In this document: one piece after another, positions 53,268 to 61,687 of the stretch
Numbering within the stretch: position 1 is the first letter of the stretch
Layout: each line of letters begins with the position of its first letter
The notes under the pieces: generated by a model
The model's input: only the letters and a program-made list of their open reading frames with translations
What the model was told of the DNA's origin: nothing
Databases searched by the model: none
Origin: Streptacidiphilus sp. PB12-B1b
GTDB lineage: Bacteria; Actinomycetota; Actinomycetes; Streptomycetales; Streptomycetaceae
DNA: 64,000 nucleotides
Assembly: GCF_014084125.1 (NCBI RefSeq)
Contig: NZ_CP048405.1
Location: 3,410,001-3,474,000 of the forward strand
Reading direction: 5' to 3'
Translations under genes and position numbers: made by a program

Positions 53268-53960
53268 CGGCCGGAGCGATGTTCCGAGTAGGGGGCGGCC
53301 CTTGTCGTCGAACAGGACGTGTGACCAGCCGTCCCACGCGACTGCCGGTTCGACGCGGTGCTGGCCGGCGTAGGAGACCATGCCGCAGTAGCGCGGATTG
53401 AGGAGCATCTTGTTGACCATGGTGCTGGACCAGAGTGCTCCCGCAGGGGAGGGGAGGCCCCACCGGTTGAGCTTGGTCGCGATGCCGTACGCCGTCGTGC
53501 CGACGAGGCAGGCGCTGAAGATGCCCTGCACGATCGGGGCTTCGACGGGATGGGCCTTGCCTTTGTCGGGGCCGGTCCGGATCCAGCCGTAGGCGATGCG
53601 GCCCTGGATCTTTCTGTCCCGGGCGCAGGCGAGGTGCATGCGGGCGACGCGGCGCGAGGTGTCCTCGGAGGACTTGAGCGCCATCACGCACATGATCCGG
53701 GTCATGTGGCGGTCGCTCCGGTGGCGCCGAGCACGGGCCTCTTGACGTACTCGACGATGTCGATCAGGTCTTCGAGGTCGCGGGGTCGCCGGACGAGCCG
53801 GTCGAGGTCGTAGAAGATGACGCCGTCGACGGCGCCGCTGGCGAGATCAACCAGGAGTCGGCGGAACAGGGGGCGGAGCACCACCCAGTCGGCCGAGCCG
53901 TCGTCCATGACCACCTTGCGCTTCTTGAAGGCGGAGGTGCGGAGATCAGCGCGGAGCTGG
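53268..53960 (-). pseudogene. Large serine recombinase relic
   Basis: Two minus frames. The upstream one ends VVMDDGSADWVVLRPLF then VDGVIFYDLDRLVRRPRDLE and VEYVKRPVLG, the second half of a resolvase catalytic domain. The other starts at 53705 with RIMCVMALKSSEDTSRRVAR (helix E region) and carries the recombinase domain: IAYGWIRTG, IVQGIFSACLVG, YGIATKLNRWGLPSP, MLLNPRYCGMVSYAGQ. The catalytic-Ser N-terminus, the junction between the frames and the zinc/coiled-coil C-terminus are missing. It marks an old prophage or integrative element. Confidence 0.87.
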
Positions 53961-54102
53961 TGCATCGCACCAGGTGGTGGATGCCGGGCCAGGGCCGGGC
54001 GGCGGGTGCCGCGAAGGCGACGGGGATGGCTGCGGCGGCGATGAGGGTGGCTCCGCCGACGCAGCAGGCGGCCTGTCGGACAAGGGCGTTGCGGTGAAGC
54101 AT
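53961..54102 (-). other. Signal-peptide-like 5' fragment of a lost gene
   Basis: ATG 54102 follows CGGAGGAACGCC. It encodes MLHRNALVRQAACCVGGATL followed by an Ala-rich stretch ending AFAAPA, a good secretion signal. Soon after, the frame runs into the serine-recombinase relic in another register, so only the beginning of a secreted protein gene seems to remain. Confidence 0.4.
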
Positions 54103-54114
54103 GTCGGCGTTCCT

Positions 54115-54520
54115 CCGAGGGGTGAGGGAAGCACAGCCGCTGGGGACGGCCGTCCATCAGCTCGAAGTAGGGTGACCGTTCAGGCGTTCGGCGCATCACG
54201 AACGGCACGAGCTTCCCCAAGGGAAGGACGGAACTCCCGTTCGGATACGCCGCCCGGCCTACACGTACGGGGGTCCCGCCGCCTATCAAGGGGACCCGAA
54301 CCATGTCCCGGCCGTGGATGGTGACGCCCGGCTCCAGGTCCGCCAGGTTGGAAGGCCACTGCCCGACCGCCCGGTCCAGAGCTGGCCAAGGCCTCCGCTG
54401 TCGGGATAACCGTTCACGATCCCGCTTCCGGTGACCCTCCGAGGCCCTGGCTCGGAAGCGATCCAGAACCCGACGTCGACCTCGGAGATCACCAATGGGG
54501 CCAGGCCGGCTTCGGGCCCC
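54115..54520 (-). pseudogene. Unrecognised degraded coding sequence
   Basis: Two overlapping minus frames have protein-like composition: LVISEVDVGFWIASEPG, then LEPGVTIHGRDMVRVPLIGG and GKLVPFVMRRTPERSPYF. They would join with one frameshift near 54380. No start or family could be identified. It may be part of the FAD-enzyme neighbourhood or of a lost element. Confidence 0.3.
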
Positions 54521-54741
54521 ATGAACCGTCCCGCTGTCCCGCGCCGGGATGAGGTCCGGGAAGGAGGACCATGCCGGGCCCGCCCGCAGGAGTCGACCCC
54601 GGCGCCTGCCCTCCGCCTGCACGGCGGGCAGGCCTGGGTTCCAGTGACGCGGCGTCGCGGTCCGTGAGGCTGCGCCCCTGTGGGCTGTTCGTCCGCGAGC
54701 CGGCCGTTGCCCGGGCAGCGGTGAATACCCACCCGTGGGGT

Positions 54742-55290
54742 TCAGCCGAACCAGTGGGCGAGGGTGGTCTCCAGCGGGGTGCCGTCGGTATCGGTCCAGG
54801 TAACGTAGCCGTCGGGCCCTGATCAGCAGGGCTTGGGCGCCGTCGAGGTCCTCGGCGGTCTTCGCCATGACGTGGTCGACCGGGTCGGAACGGTCGCCGA
54901 CCGAGCGCCTCTTGCCGTCGAGGGAGAGCAGCAGGCCCCGGCCGGAGTGCATCAGCCGACTCACCCGGGTCGGCCCGTCCTCGGTGGTCAGATCCACGTC
55001 GGTCAGCCGGAGGCCGACGCCGGGGTAACGGACGTCCAGGCCCGACAACATGCCCGAGATGTAGTGGTTGGTGTCCGGCAGCCGCAGCAGGTCGGTCACC
55101 AGAGCGCGCACCGCGTCCACCCCTTCGTTCCGACCCGGGTTCATGATCACTGCCTGGGCGCGGGTGTGGCGCAGCACTCGTGCGGCAGCCGGGTGCCGTT
55201 CGTCGTGGTAGCTGTCCAGCAGTCCGGTGGGCGCCCAGTTGCGGATCGTGCCGACGAGTTTCCAGCCCGGGTGACCACCGCGTTCACCCG
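54742..55290 (-). pseudogene. FAD-dependent aromatic monooxygenase, C-terminal third
   Basis: The frame starts abruptly at GGHPGWKLVGTIRNWAPTGL and continues LLDSYHDERHPAAARVLRHT, RNEGVDAVRALVTDLLRL, FVDLTTEDGP-like VDLTTEDGPTRVSRLM. It matches the end of pentachlorophenol-monooxygenase-type hydroxylases found in polyketide clusters. Near 54828 one extra G shifts the frame; after it PDGYVTWTDTDGTPLETTL and AHWFG end the protein at 54742. The FAD-binding N-terminus is absent. No polyketide genes are nearby. Confidence 0.85.
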
Positions 55291-55394
55291 CCTCGCAGCC
55301 CTGCCCCCACCCGTGCCCTGACCGGCGGAACGCTCCCTGCCCGCCCTACCACCCAGACACCCCAGGAGCACCCGGCCACGCACCGGGACCTCGC

Positions 55395-55612
55395 CGGGAG
55401 TGCTCGTGGCGGGCCCGCTCCCGGACCTCGTGGACTTCCGGCGCCGCGACCTTGTTCGGCTTCCTCGGTGGTGTGACGGCCTTGCCAGGATGATCTCTCC
55501 GGAGGCCCAAGTAGCCATCGTCGAGAAGCACTTGAACCTTGGCGAATTGTCGGAAGAGGTCGTCGATGCCCTCGCCCCGCATCGCGGTGGTGTCGTGCAT
55601 GCGTCCGGGGGC
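55395..55612 (-). pseudogene. IS5-type (DDE_Tnp_4) transposase relic
   Basis: A minus frame reads DDLFRQFAKVQVLLDDGYLG, LRRDHPGKAVTPPRKPNK and VHEVRERARHEHS. The block L-x-D-x-G-Y-x-G-L with T-P-P-(K/R)-K-P-N-K and the following R-x-x-V-E-H region is that of DDE_Tnp_4 transposases. About 70 codons remain. Confidence 0.7.
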
Positions 55613-56255
55613 AGTGTTCCTCGCAGATGAGTGCGGCAAGAGCGACTGGGCTCTGGTCGACGTCCATGACGTTGAGGCATTCCTGGCCACCTGGCCCAAC
55701 GCCCGCAAGCGCCGACTGACCGTGCTGCGGCAGTTCTTCGGCTTCGCCCGCTCGCAGCACCTGGTCCTGGTCGATCCAACCCGCGGACTGACCGCGAAGG
55801 AGAGCAACGGATACCGGGGCCGGACCCTCACCCTCGACCAGCAGCGTGACCTGTTCCGCCGCTGGACCTGCGACGACGAGGTCCATCCCCACGAAGCCCT
55901 GCTCGGCAAACGGCCGCACCCGGTCCCGCTCGACCCCGCGTCCTGGGCAGTGCTGCAACGATGCCTCACTCACCGGGCCGGATGGCCGACGCAGAACCCC
56001 CACGTCATGGTGAACAAGGGAACGAAGGTCGGCTGGAGCCCGGCCTCAACCGCCTATCTGTCCCACGTCCTTCACCAGTGCAGCTATCCGCCCCGGATGA
56101 TCCGCGGCGCCCGGCTCGTCGAGCTCGTCAACACCCTGGACCCCAAGCTCGTCGCCGCGGCCTTTGGCATGGACCCCCAGGTCAGCCTCATCCACCTCGC
56201 CGATTACGTCGACCCCGGGCGCATTCCCGCCAGCACAAACTCCGGTGCGGTATAG
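55539..56255 (+). pseudogene. Tyrosine-recombinase/integrase-like protein with internal deletion
   Basis: Recognisable from about 55622: DVEAFLATWPNARKRRLTVL, RQFFGFARSQHLVLVDPTRG (SAM-like core-binding domain), then LTLDQQRDLFRRWTCDDEVH and PHEALL. The next residues GKRPHPVPLDPASWAVLQRC belong further on in this family; the segment with the first catalytic Arg (about 30-35 codons) is missing in frame. The remainder, NKGTKVGWSPASTAYLSHVL and DPKLVAAAFGMDPQ, runs to 56255. Related Streptomyces proteins are integrase-like but degenerate at the active site. Probably non-functional. Confidence 0.75.
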
Positions 56256-56321
56256 CCGCCGGATGTCTACCCTCCGGTGAAGGCCCCGACCAGCACTACC
56301 TCCTGACGAAGCGGAGTGATC

Positions 56322-56763
56322 ATGGCCGATCAGACGAATGCCCAGCGGCTGTATTCGTGGGGGACGTTCCCAGTTCGAGAGCCAGTCCGCTCCGGTCGCA
56401 CGGGCTGGCAACGTGCTTCGCGCGGCGAGTCGGGGGCTCGGCGTCTTCCCGGAAGTCGACGACGCTCTCCTGCTGGCCGAGGCCGAAGAGCAGTGGCCTC
56501 GGGCCCGTGAAGTCTTCGACAGTCTGCGACGACGAAGTCTGGATCAGAGTTGGCCGCTGGAGGAAGAACAGGCCCTTCTGTTCACTCTCGCTGAGCTGGT
56601 CGCCAAGGTCGCACACAACGCTGCAGGCGTGCGGCCTCCGTTCGATCACGACTCCGGATGGCGCATCGGGCCGGTCGCCTACAGGCTCATCTCGACCACG
56701 GACAATCCCCGGCTTCGGGCCGACCTCACAACAGATCTCGGCGGACGCCCAGAAGACACCTGA
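56322..56763 (+). pseudogene. Hypothetical protein, probable single-base frameshift
   Basis: ATG 56322 has a good ribosome site (GCGGAG) and starts MADQTNAQRLYSWGTFP. At the CCC near 56371 the better frame changes: QFESQSAPVARAGNVLRAAS, PEVDDALLLAEAEEQWPRAR, VFDSLRRRSLDQSWPLEEEQ, FDHDSGWRIGPVAYRL, to the stop at 56763. With one base added this gives about 147 residues of an alpha-helical protein. I do not recognise a function. Confidence 0.5.
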
Positions 56764-56935
56764 CACGACGTCGCGACACTGCTGAACCTGTTGAATTTCG
56801 GTGCCGCCTCGCACGGGTTCGCCGGAACATGTGCGCTCCGAGTAGCAACCGCTGCCGGCCCGCCTCACCGCGCAGCCGGAGGGGGCGTCGCGTTGCCCGG
56901 GCTGGCGAGACCAAGGCAGGACGGATTCATCGGCG

Positions 56936-57040
56936 CAGCCGGGCGACGCGATCCTGGACGGGGAGATCGTCGCCCTGGACGAGCACGGCCGCCCCTCCTT
57001 CACCCGGCTGCAGGAACGGACGGCGAAAGGAGGCCGGAGC
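56936..57040 (+). pseudogene. ATP-dependent DNA ligase fragment (motif IIIa region)
   Basis: A frame reads QPGDAILDGEIVALDEHGRP then SFTRLQERTAKGGR. L-D-G-E-(L/I)-V-A-L-D-x-x-G-R-P-S-F-x-x-L-Q is the motif III region of LigC/LigD-type DNA ligases. Similarity covers about 33 codons. Its natural continuation looks like the ligase piece at 63557-64000, some 6.5 kb downstream on the same strand. Confidence 0.7.
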
Positions 57041-57094
57041 CGGCGGCGCTGCTACCATCCGGTCGGCATTCGATCTTCGGGATCAGGGGGACAG

Positions 57095-57907
57095 ATGAAG
57101 GCAATCAGGAGTGCGGCCCGAGCTGCAGCGCTTTGTGTACTCATCAGCTCGGCGGCGGGTTGCTCCGACTCGTCGGCGGCAGCCCCGGCGGGCGCGCGCC
57201 CCGTCGGCGCGACGACGAAGGCGACCCAGAGCGCGGTACCGGTCGTGTCCCAGAGCGCCCAGAATTTCCCGAGCATCCCCATTGCGGGCGGTGGAGGCGC
57301 GGCGGCGGGTCCGGTGAGCCAGAGGGTGCTCCAATCGGTCCTGCTGACGGCCGGTTCGCTGATCCCGGGACTGCAGCGGGCCCCTGCCAGCGACCACCTG
57401 GGCGTGGACACCCTGAAGTACGCGGCCTCCACCGGTGGCCCTGCGTGCACCGTCTTCCTCAATGCCCTCAACGGCACCGCCGACGCCTACCACTCGCTGG
57501 CGGAGGCGGACCGGGGCTATCAGGTCGGCGGCTCCTCGGGCGGGATCCAACTGGAGACCATGCTGATCGGCTACGCGTCCGCGGCGCAGGCCCAGCGGGT
57601 CCTCACCGACCTGCGCAACCGCACGCCGCAATGTCCCAAGGTGGACTACACACTCAACGGCAACGCCCTGGCCCTCACCGGTATATCCAATCTGCCGCTG
57701 CAAAAGGCCGGCGACGACTCGGTAGGCGTCCAGGCGTCCTCCGCCTGGAATGGCGGGGAGCCCTTGCTGATGGCTGTGGACACCGTGCGGGAGGGCTCGG
57801 TCGTGATCAGTATCTGGGTCTCCAACGACCCCGCGCCCGCCCCGCTGCTCCAGCTGGCCTCGACGGCGGCCGTAGTCGACCTGCTCCAGGCCGAAGGCGC
57901 GAGCTGA
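57095..57907 (+). CDS. Lipoprotein with PknH-like extracellular sensor domain
   Basis: 270 residues from ATG 57095 after TCAGGGGG. Lipoprotein signal with lipobox SAAGCS. A Gly/Ala/Pro-rich linker (~25-75) is followed by a domain with KYAASTGGPACTVFLNAL, MLIGYASAAQAQRVLTDLRN, TPQCPKVDY and SVGVQASSAW. The two cysteines of PACTVF and TPQCPK, the D-R-x-R/P-Q-C-x-x pattern and the length fit the PknH-like extracellular domain (PknH_C) seen in actinobacterial lipoproteins. Its role would be sensing at the outer face of the membrane. Complete. Confidence 0.8.
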   Translation: MKAIRSAARAAALCVLISSAAGCSDSSAAAPAGARPVGATTKATQSAVPVVSQSAQNFPSIPIAGGGGAAAGPVSQRVLQSVLLTAGSLIPGLQRAPASDHLGVDTLKYAASTGGPACTVFLNALNGTADAYHSLAEADRGYQVGGSSGGIQLETMLIGYASAAQAQRVLTDLRNRTPQCPKVDYTLNGNALALTGISNLPLQKAGDDSVGVQASSAWNGGEPLLMAVDTVREGSVVISIWVSNDPAPAPLLQLASTAAVVDLLQAEGAS

Positions 57908-58284
57908 GGTTCGGGCCGGCCCAGCACTTCGGGCTGATGCCTCAATCCCGGGCCGGGGCTGCCGTCCAGCTGCCCGCCGATCCCGTAGCCCGGGTACGGA
58001 CAGCGTGCCGGATCACCTCAGCCGAAGTGTTCAGCCGACTGCGGCCCTGGCGCGACCACTACCCCGATGCCCCCGACCCAGGTGTTTGGCTTCCACGAAC
58101 TTCGCGCAGTCCTCGGCATCCCGGTGTCCTGGCCGGTGCCGATGTCCTCGTCGAACCAGGACGGCACGAAGCGCATCCTGTGGCCCCTCAGGCCGGAATC
58201 GTGTTCGCGGACACGATGGGGGGAGGGGTGGGGCCAACCGCAAGGTCGTGGGCGGCCGGCAGGAACGCGGTGGCGGGGTGTGGT
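57908..58284. other. Region without a supportable gene
   Basis: 377 bp between the lipoprotein and the helix-turn-helix relic. A minus frame around 58060-58150 contains DAEDCAKFVEAKHLG, which looks protein-like, but I cannot assign it. Confidence 0.3.
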
Positions 58285-58600
58285 TCATGCCCGGTGTTGG
58301 TAGTTCCGTACCCGGCTGCGGACCGCGTCCTCGCTGACGCCGAGGCGTCACCCATGGTCTGCCAGGACATGGCGGCCTCGACGTTGAACGCGGCCTCCAG
58401 GCCCGCCTGTTGGGCCAGGCGCTCCAGCGCGGCGACCGCCCGCAGGGCGGCAACGGGGGCGTCGGCGGCGAGGTTGGCGAGCCTGTCCTGCAGGCGCTGC
58501 AGCAGCTCGCTCACGTCGTCGGGGACCGGGACGGTGCGGGCCTCGATCTGGCGGGTGTGCGCGGCCCAGTCCTCGGCTGGCCCGGGGGTGTCGGTGAAGC
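58285..58600 (-). pseudogene. Helix-turn-helix protein relic
   Basis: The frame LSFTDTPGPAEDWAAHTRQI, SELLQRLQDRLANLAADAP, LRAVAALERLAQQAGLEAAF and AAMSWQTMGDA is typical of Streptomyces coiled-helix DNA-binding proteins that continue G-V-S. Here one base is missing near 58340 (GCCTCGGC); with it the end reads GVSEDAVRSRVRNYQHRA. No start codon exists upstream before a stop. A 5'-truncated gene with a frameshift. Confidence 0.6.
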
Positions 58601-58619
58601 TGAGGACGCCCTCATGGAG

Positions 58620-58841
58620 GGCATCTCTGCCACCCAGTCAGCCACGGTCACCGGAAGCCACGAGGTGACTTACACCGTCTCGTTCAACACGGCCCTGCAC
58701 GCCGAGTACGCTGTCTTCGAAGCCAACACGTACGACGAGACGTACACCGTCAATTCGGTCTGCGCCCAGCACGAGGTCGCCGAAGCCGAGACGTACTTCC
58801 CCATCGGGCAGGGCTGGCACACCTGGACCACCGCCTACTAG
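58620..58841 (+). other. Possible fragment of a beta-rich hypothetical protein
   Basis: The frame ending at 58841 contains SATVTGSHEVTYTVSFNTAL, EYAVFEANTYDETYTVNSV and GQGWHTWTTAY. It is Thr/Tyr/Val-rich like a beta sandwich. The first part of the frame is antisense to the helix-turn-helix relic, so the true start is not clear. No family recognised. Confidence 0.35.
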
Positions 58842-58850
58842 GGATCCGGT

Positions 58851-59303
58851 ATGAAACGGGATCACCACCGCACGCTGGCAGCCGCATCACTGGTAGCAGT
58901 CGGCTGCGCGTTCACCGCCAGCTGCACCTCGGCAGCCAGCCCCTCCTCCAAACCGACGGCCACGCGGCCCGTGGCCTCCCCTTCGCTGCCCGCGTTCCCC
59001 GCCGTGTCCCAGCAGAATGTCCTTGCTGAGGCAGCGCAGAACACCGGGCACAGCATCTTCACCACCAAGGCCCTGAGCAGTTCCTCGATCACGGTGCGGA
59101 TCGGGTGCATCGGAGCGGGAACAGCGGCGGTGTCCCTCCAGGTCTTCCAGGGGAGCACAGCACCGATCTACCAGATCAACAAGCAACCCTGTGACGGCTC
59201 GATCCAAAAAGCGGTGTTCACCGCAGACCACCTCACACCCATGACCGTCACCGCACAGGCCCCGCCCGGCAACCGCTACGCACTGCTCGTCACCCAGGGA
59301 TAG
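58851..59303 (+). CDS. Small lipoprotein, 150 residues
   Basis: ATG 58851 starts MKRDHHRTLAAASLVAVGC, and a lipobox-like TASC follows. After a Ser/Pro/Thr linker comes a beta-rich domain with GHSIFTTKALSSSSITVRIG, CIGAGTAAVSLQVFQG, PCDGSIQKAVF and PPGNRYALLVTQG. The pattern C-x-G-x-G-x-x-x-(L/V) then C-D-G resembles the small Streptomyces lipoproteins seen beside other secreted proteins. Function unknown. A strong terminator follows. Confidence 0.72.
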   Translation: MKRDHHRTLAAASLVAVGCAFTASCTSAASPSSKPTATRPVASPSLPAFPAVSQQNVLAEAAQNTGHSIFTTKALSSSSITVRIGCIGAGTAAVSLQVFQGSTAPIYQINKQPCDGSIQKAVFTADHLTPMTVTAQAPPGNRYALLVTQG

Positions 59304-59321
59304 CCGCGGCAAACCGTCAGA

Positions 59322-59355
59322 GGCCGGGCACCAGAGCACATTACGGTGCCCGGCC
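59322..59355 (+). terminator. Terminator hairpin after the small lipoprotein gene
   Basis: GGCCGGGCACC (59322-59332) and GGTGCCCGGCC (59345-59355) are perfect 11-bp arms with a 12-base loop, 19 bp after the stop. Confidence 0.82.
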
Positions 59356-59527
59356 GACCACTTTGACGGCCTCGCCCAGCACGCGCCAGCGGCCGCGCTG
59401 CGCGCAGTTGCCGCGCTGGAGTTGGCCTCACCGGATGGTGTCCCGCCGAATGGTGTAGCAGCGATCTTGGAATGGGCGGCCACCGCGCAACTCTCCGAGT
59501 GGCGAAGCTCGTTGATGAGAGGTGTGC

Positions 59528-59764
59528 GATGGCCTTGTCCCAGTCTGACTTACTGCGCCTGATGGAGTCACTGCGTACGGCTGACGGAGTTGAGTTGATC
59601 AGGGTCCTGGCCCAGCGGATCCTGCAGGAGCTGATCGAGGCCGAGGCCACCGCCGTCATCGGCGCCGAGGCGGGCGAGCACAGCCCGGAGCGCGTCACCT
59701 GGCGCAACGGCCACCGCGACAAGCTGCTGACCAGCCAGGCCGGCGACCTGGAGCTGAAGCTGGC
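59528..59764 (+). pseudogene. IS256-family transposase, N-terminal piece
   Basis: ATG 59528 starts MALSQSDLLRLMESLRTADG, with LAQRILQELIEAEATAVIGA, GEHSPERVTWRNGHRDK and GDLELK. This is the canonical beginning of IS256/mutator transposases. After GDLELK the expected PKLR-GSFFP does not follow in this direction; it is found inverted immediately downstream. Confidence 0.9.
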
Positions 59765-59765
59765 G

Positions 59766-59956
59766 CAGATCCGCGAGACCTCACTCTTGGAGATCCCGGA
59801 GTCCGCGCCGAGGGCCTGGACCAGGTCGTCGACGGACCGGGTGGACACGCCGTGCACGTAGGACTCCATGACCACGGCGAACAGGGCCTGGTCGATGCGG
59901 CGCCGGCGTTCGAGCAGGCTGGGGAAGAAGCTGCCGGAGCGGAGCTTGGGGCGCCG
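59766..59956 (-). pseudogene. IS256-family transposase segment in inverted orientation
   Basis: On the minus strand the DNA reads RRPKLRSGSFFPSLLERRRR, IDQALFAVVMESYVHGVSTR, SVDDLVQALGADSGISKSEV and SRICA. These about 60 codons are exactly the part that should follow GDLELK of the neighbouring plus-strand piece. Turning this 190-bp segment around would restore one continuous transposase N-terminal region of about 140 residues. Confidence 0.88.
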
Positions 59957-59969
59957 GCTGCGGGACCAC

Positions 59970-60976
59970 CACCGTGGGCGAGGTTCTGGCCTGGGCACGT
60001 GGGCGGGTACAGTACGGGCCCCGACTGATGGTCCGCGCGGCGTGGCTGGTGTCCGCGCACCACCTGCCGGTGCGCCGGGCCGCCTCTGTGCTGTCCGCGC
60101 TGCTGGGTGCACCGGTCTCGGCGGGCTGGGCCGCCGCCCTGCGCGGGAAGGCGGCCCGGCTGGTGGAGCGGGACTTCCTTCGCCGGGTCAAGGAGTTGAT
60201 CACGGCGGCCCCGGTCGCGCACGCGGATGAGACCTGCGCGCGGGCCGCGGACGCCTTGCGGTACCTGCACGTGCCGTGCAGCGAGTACCTGACCGCGATG
60301 CGCGTCGGGGACCGCACCAAGGAGTGCATGGCGCGGGCGGGATCTGGCCTGACTTCGACGGCGTCCTGGTCCGCGACGGCTACCAGGGCTACCTGCACCT
60401 GGACCAGGTCGGACACGCCTGGTGCGGCGCTCATCTCCTGCGTGATCTTCGCAGTGTCCACGACGGGCACCCCGTCGGACAGTTGTGGGCCCAGGCGATG
60501 GCCACCACCCTGCTGGAGGCCAAGGACGCCGCCCGGACAGCCCCCGCCCGAGGCCTGGACGCGCTGGAGCCGCCGGACCGTCGAGGATCCGCAACGGCTA
60601 CCTCGGCGCGCTGGCCCGTGGCCGTGACAACAACTTGGGCAAGCGCGGCCCCCTGGCAGACGAGGCCCGGATCCTGATCCGCCGGTTCGAGGCCCGCGAG
60701 GACATGATCCTGCGCTTCGCCACCAACCTCACGGTTCCCTTCAGCAACAATCTCGCCGAGCGAGACCAGCGCCCCGTCAAGGGCCAGCAGCGAACCTCCG
60801 GTGGCTGCTGGAGAACCCTGCAGGGACTCGCTGACTTCGCTGTCGTCCAGTCTTACCTGTCCATCGTCGGCAAGTGGGGCCACAACAAACTCACCGCGCT
60901 CGAAGACCTCTTCACGACTGGCGCGTGGCTCCCCCCTGCCCTTACCCCGACCGCAGGCCGAGCAGTCGCGGCCTGA
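59970..60976 (+). pseudogene. IS66-family transposase, several frameshifts
   Basis: Pieces in different plus frames: VGEVLAWARGRVQYGPRLMV, LVSAHHLPVRRAASVLSALL, HADETCARAADALRYLHVPC (first Asp), then FDGVLVRDGYQGYLHLDQVG and AWCGAHLLRDL, then GNYLGALARGRDNN-like YLGALARGRDNNLGKRGPLA, FATNLTVPFSNNLAERDQRP (catalytic Glu region) and KGQQRTSGGCW. These are the blocks of IS66 transposases. At least three breaks and a small deletion make it dead. It starts against the inverted IS256 segment. Confidence 0.88.
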
Positions 60977-60993
60977 CCAGCAGAAGGTGACGC

Positions 60994-61368
60994 TCATGCC
61001 CGGCCGCCTGACGCACGCAGCACCGACTCCCAGCGCCGAATCGCTTCGCCGTCGAGGGGACCCGCCAGTTCGGGCGTTGACGCGGCGAACAGGAACTCCT
61101 TGAGCAGGTCCCCGAAGCCCGGCTCGAAACCCAGGTCGTCCCGGACTTCCAGGGCCTGCGCCCAGTCTCTGAACCCCACGGCCGTCACGAGACCCTGGGA
61201 AAGCCTCTCCAAGGCACGCAACGCATCGGACCGCTCGAGAACGACGAGTTCCTCCGCGCAGTCCCAGGGAAACAACGCCAGAGCGCGGGCAGCCTGGTAC
61301 ACCGGCAGGTGGAACCCGACCAGATCGCGCAGCGCCTGCGCACGACGGAGCTTCTCAGCATCACTCAT
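60994..61368 (-). CDS. Putative immunity protein of a polymorphic toxin
   Basis: 124 residues from ATG 61368, overlapping the preceding frame by 4 bp (ATGA). An all-helical soluble protein: EKLRRAQALRDLVGFHLPVY, ALFPWDCAEELVVLERSDAL, GLVTAVGFRDWAQALEVRDD and FEPGFGDLLKEFLFAASTP. I recognise no named immunity family. The immunity role is inferred from position behind a fragment that looks like the C-terminal tip of a polymorphic toxin, with coupled translation. Confidence 0.6.
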   Translation of the reverse strand: MSDAEKLRRAQALRDLVGFHLPVYQAARALALFPWDCAEELVVLERSDALRALERLSQGLVTAVGFRDWAQALEVRDDLGFEPGFGDLLKEFLFAASTPELAGPLDGEAIRRWESVLRASGGRA

Positions 61369-61605
61369 GGCAGCAACTTGTCCTTGATATGGGCGATCGA
61401 GCCGTCGGGCACGACCGTTGTCTTGGTGTATCCGATCGTGGTGCCGTCCGCTCCGACCTGATTCGTATAGAGCGCGTACGACCCCGGCACGCGGCCCGGG
61501 ACGCGCGTCTCGAACTGGACTGCGCCGCCCGGCAGGCTCGTCATCACCGTGTCCTCCGCCGCCGCAGGCAACTTCTTCACGTAGCGGTTCAGGTTGGAGA
61601 GGAGT
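61365..61605 (-). pseudogene. Orphan C-terminal tip of a polymorphic (RHS-type) toxin
   Basis: The frame from about 61605 reads NLNRYVKKLPAAAEDTVMTS, GGAVQFETRVPGRVPGSYAL and then YTNQVGADGTTIGYTKTTVV, PDGSIAHIKDKLLP. P-G-R-V-P-G-S-x-A-x-Y with G-Y-T-K-T-T and H-(V/I)-K-D-K resembles the last 60 residues of some toxin domains of RHS/WXG-type effectors. A start within it (GTG 61580) gives 71 residues, but no delivery region or repeat precedes it. It looks like a displaced toxin cassette left with its immunity gene. Confidence 0.6.
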
Positions 61606-61687
61606 TATTGTCAAGAGCTGTGGATTGGCCCTGGAGCTTGATCCCGCGAGGTCGTTCCACGGATCTTGGACGAGCCTTGCCGGCCGA
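61606..61687. other. Short intergenic stretch
   Basis: 82 bp between the toxin tip and the amidohydrolase gene, both on the minus strand. No feature recognised beyond a somewhat AT-rich start. Confidence 0.3.
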
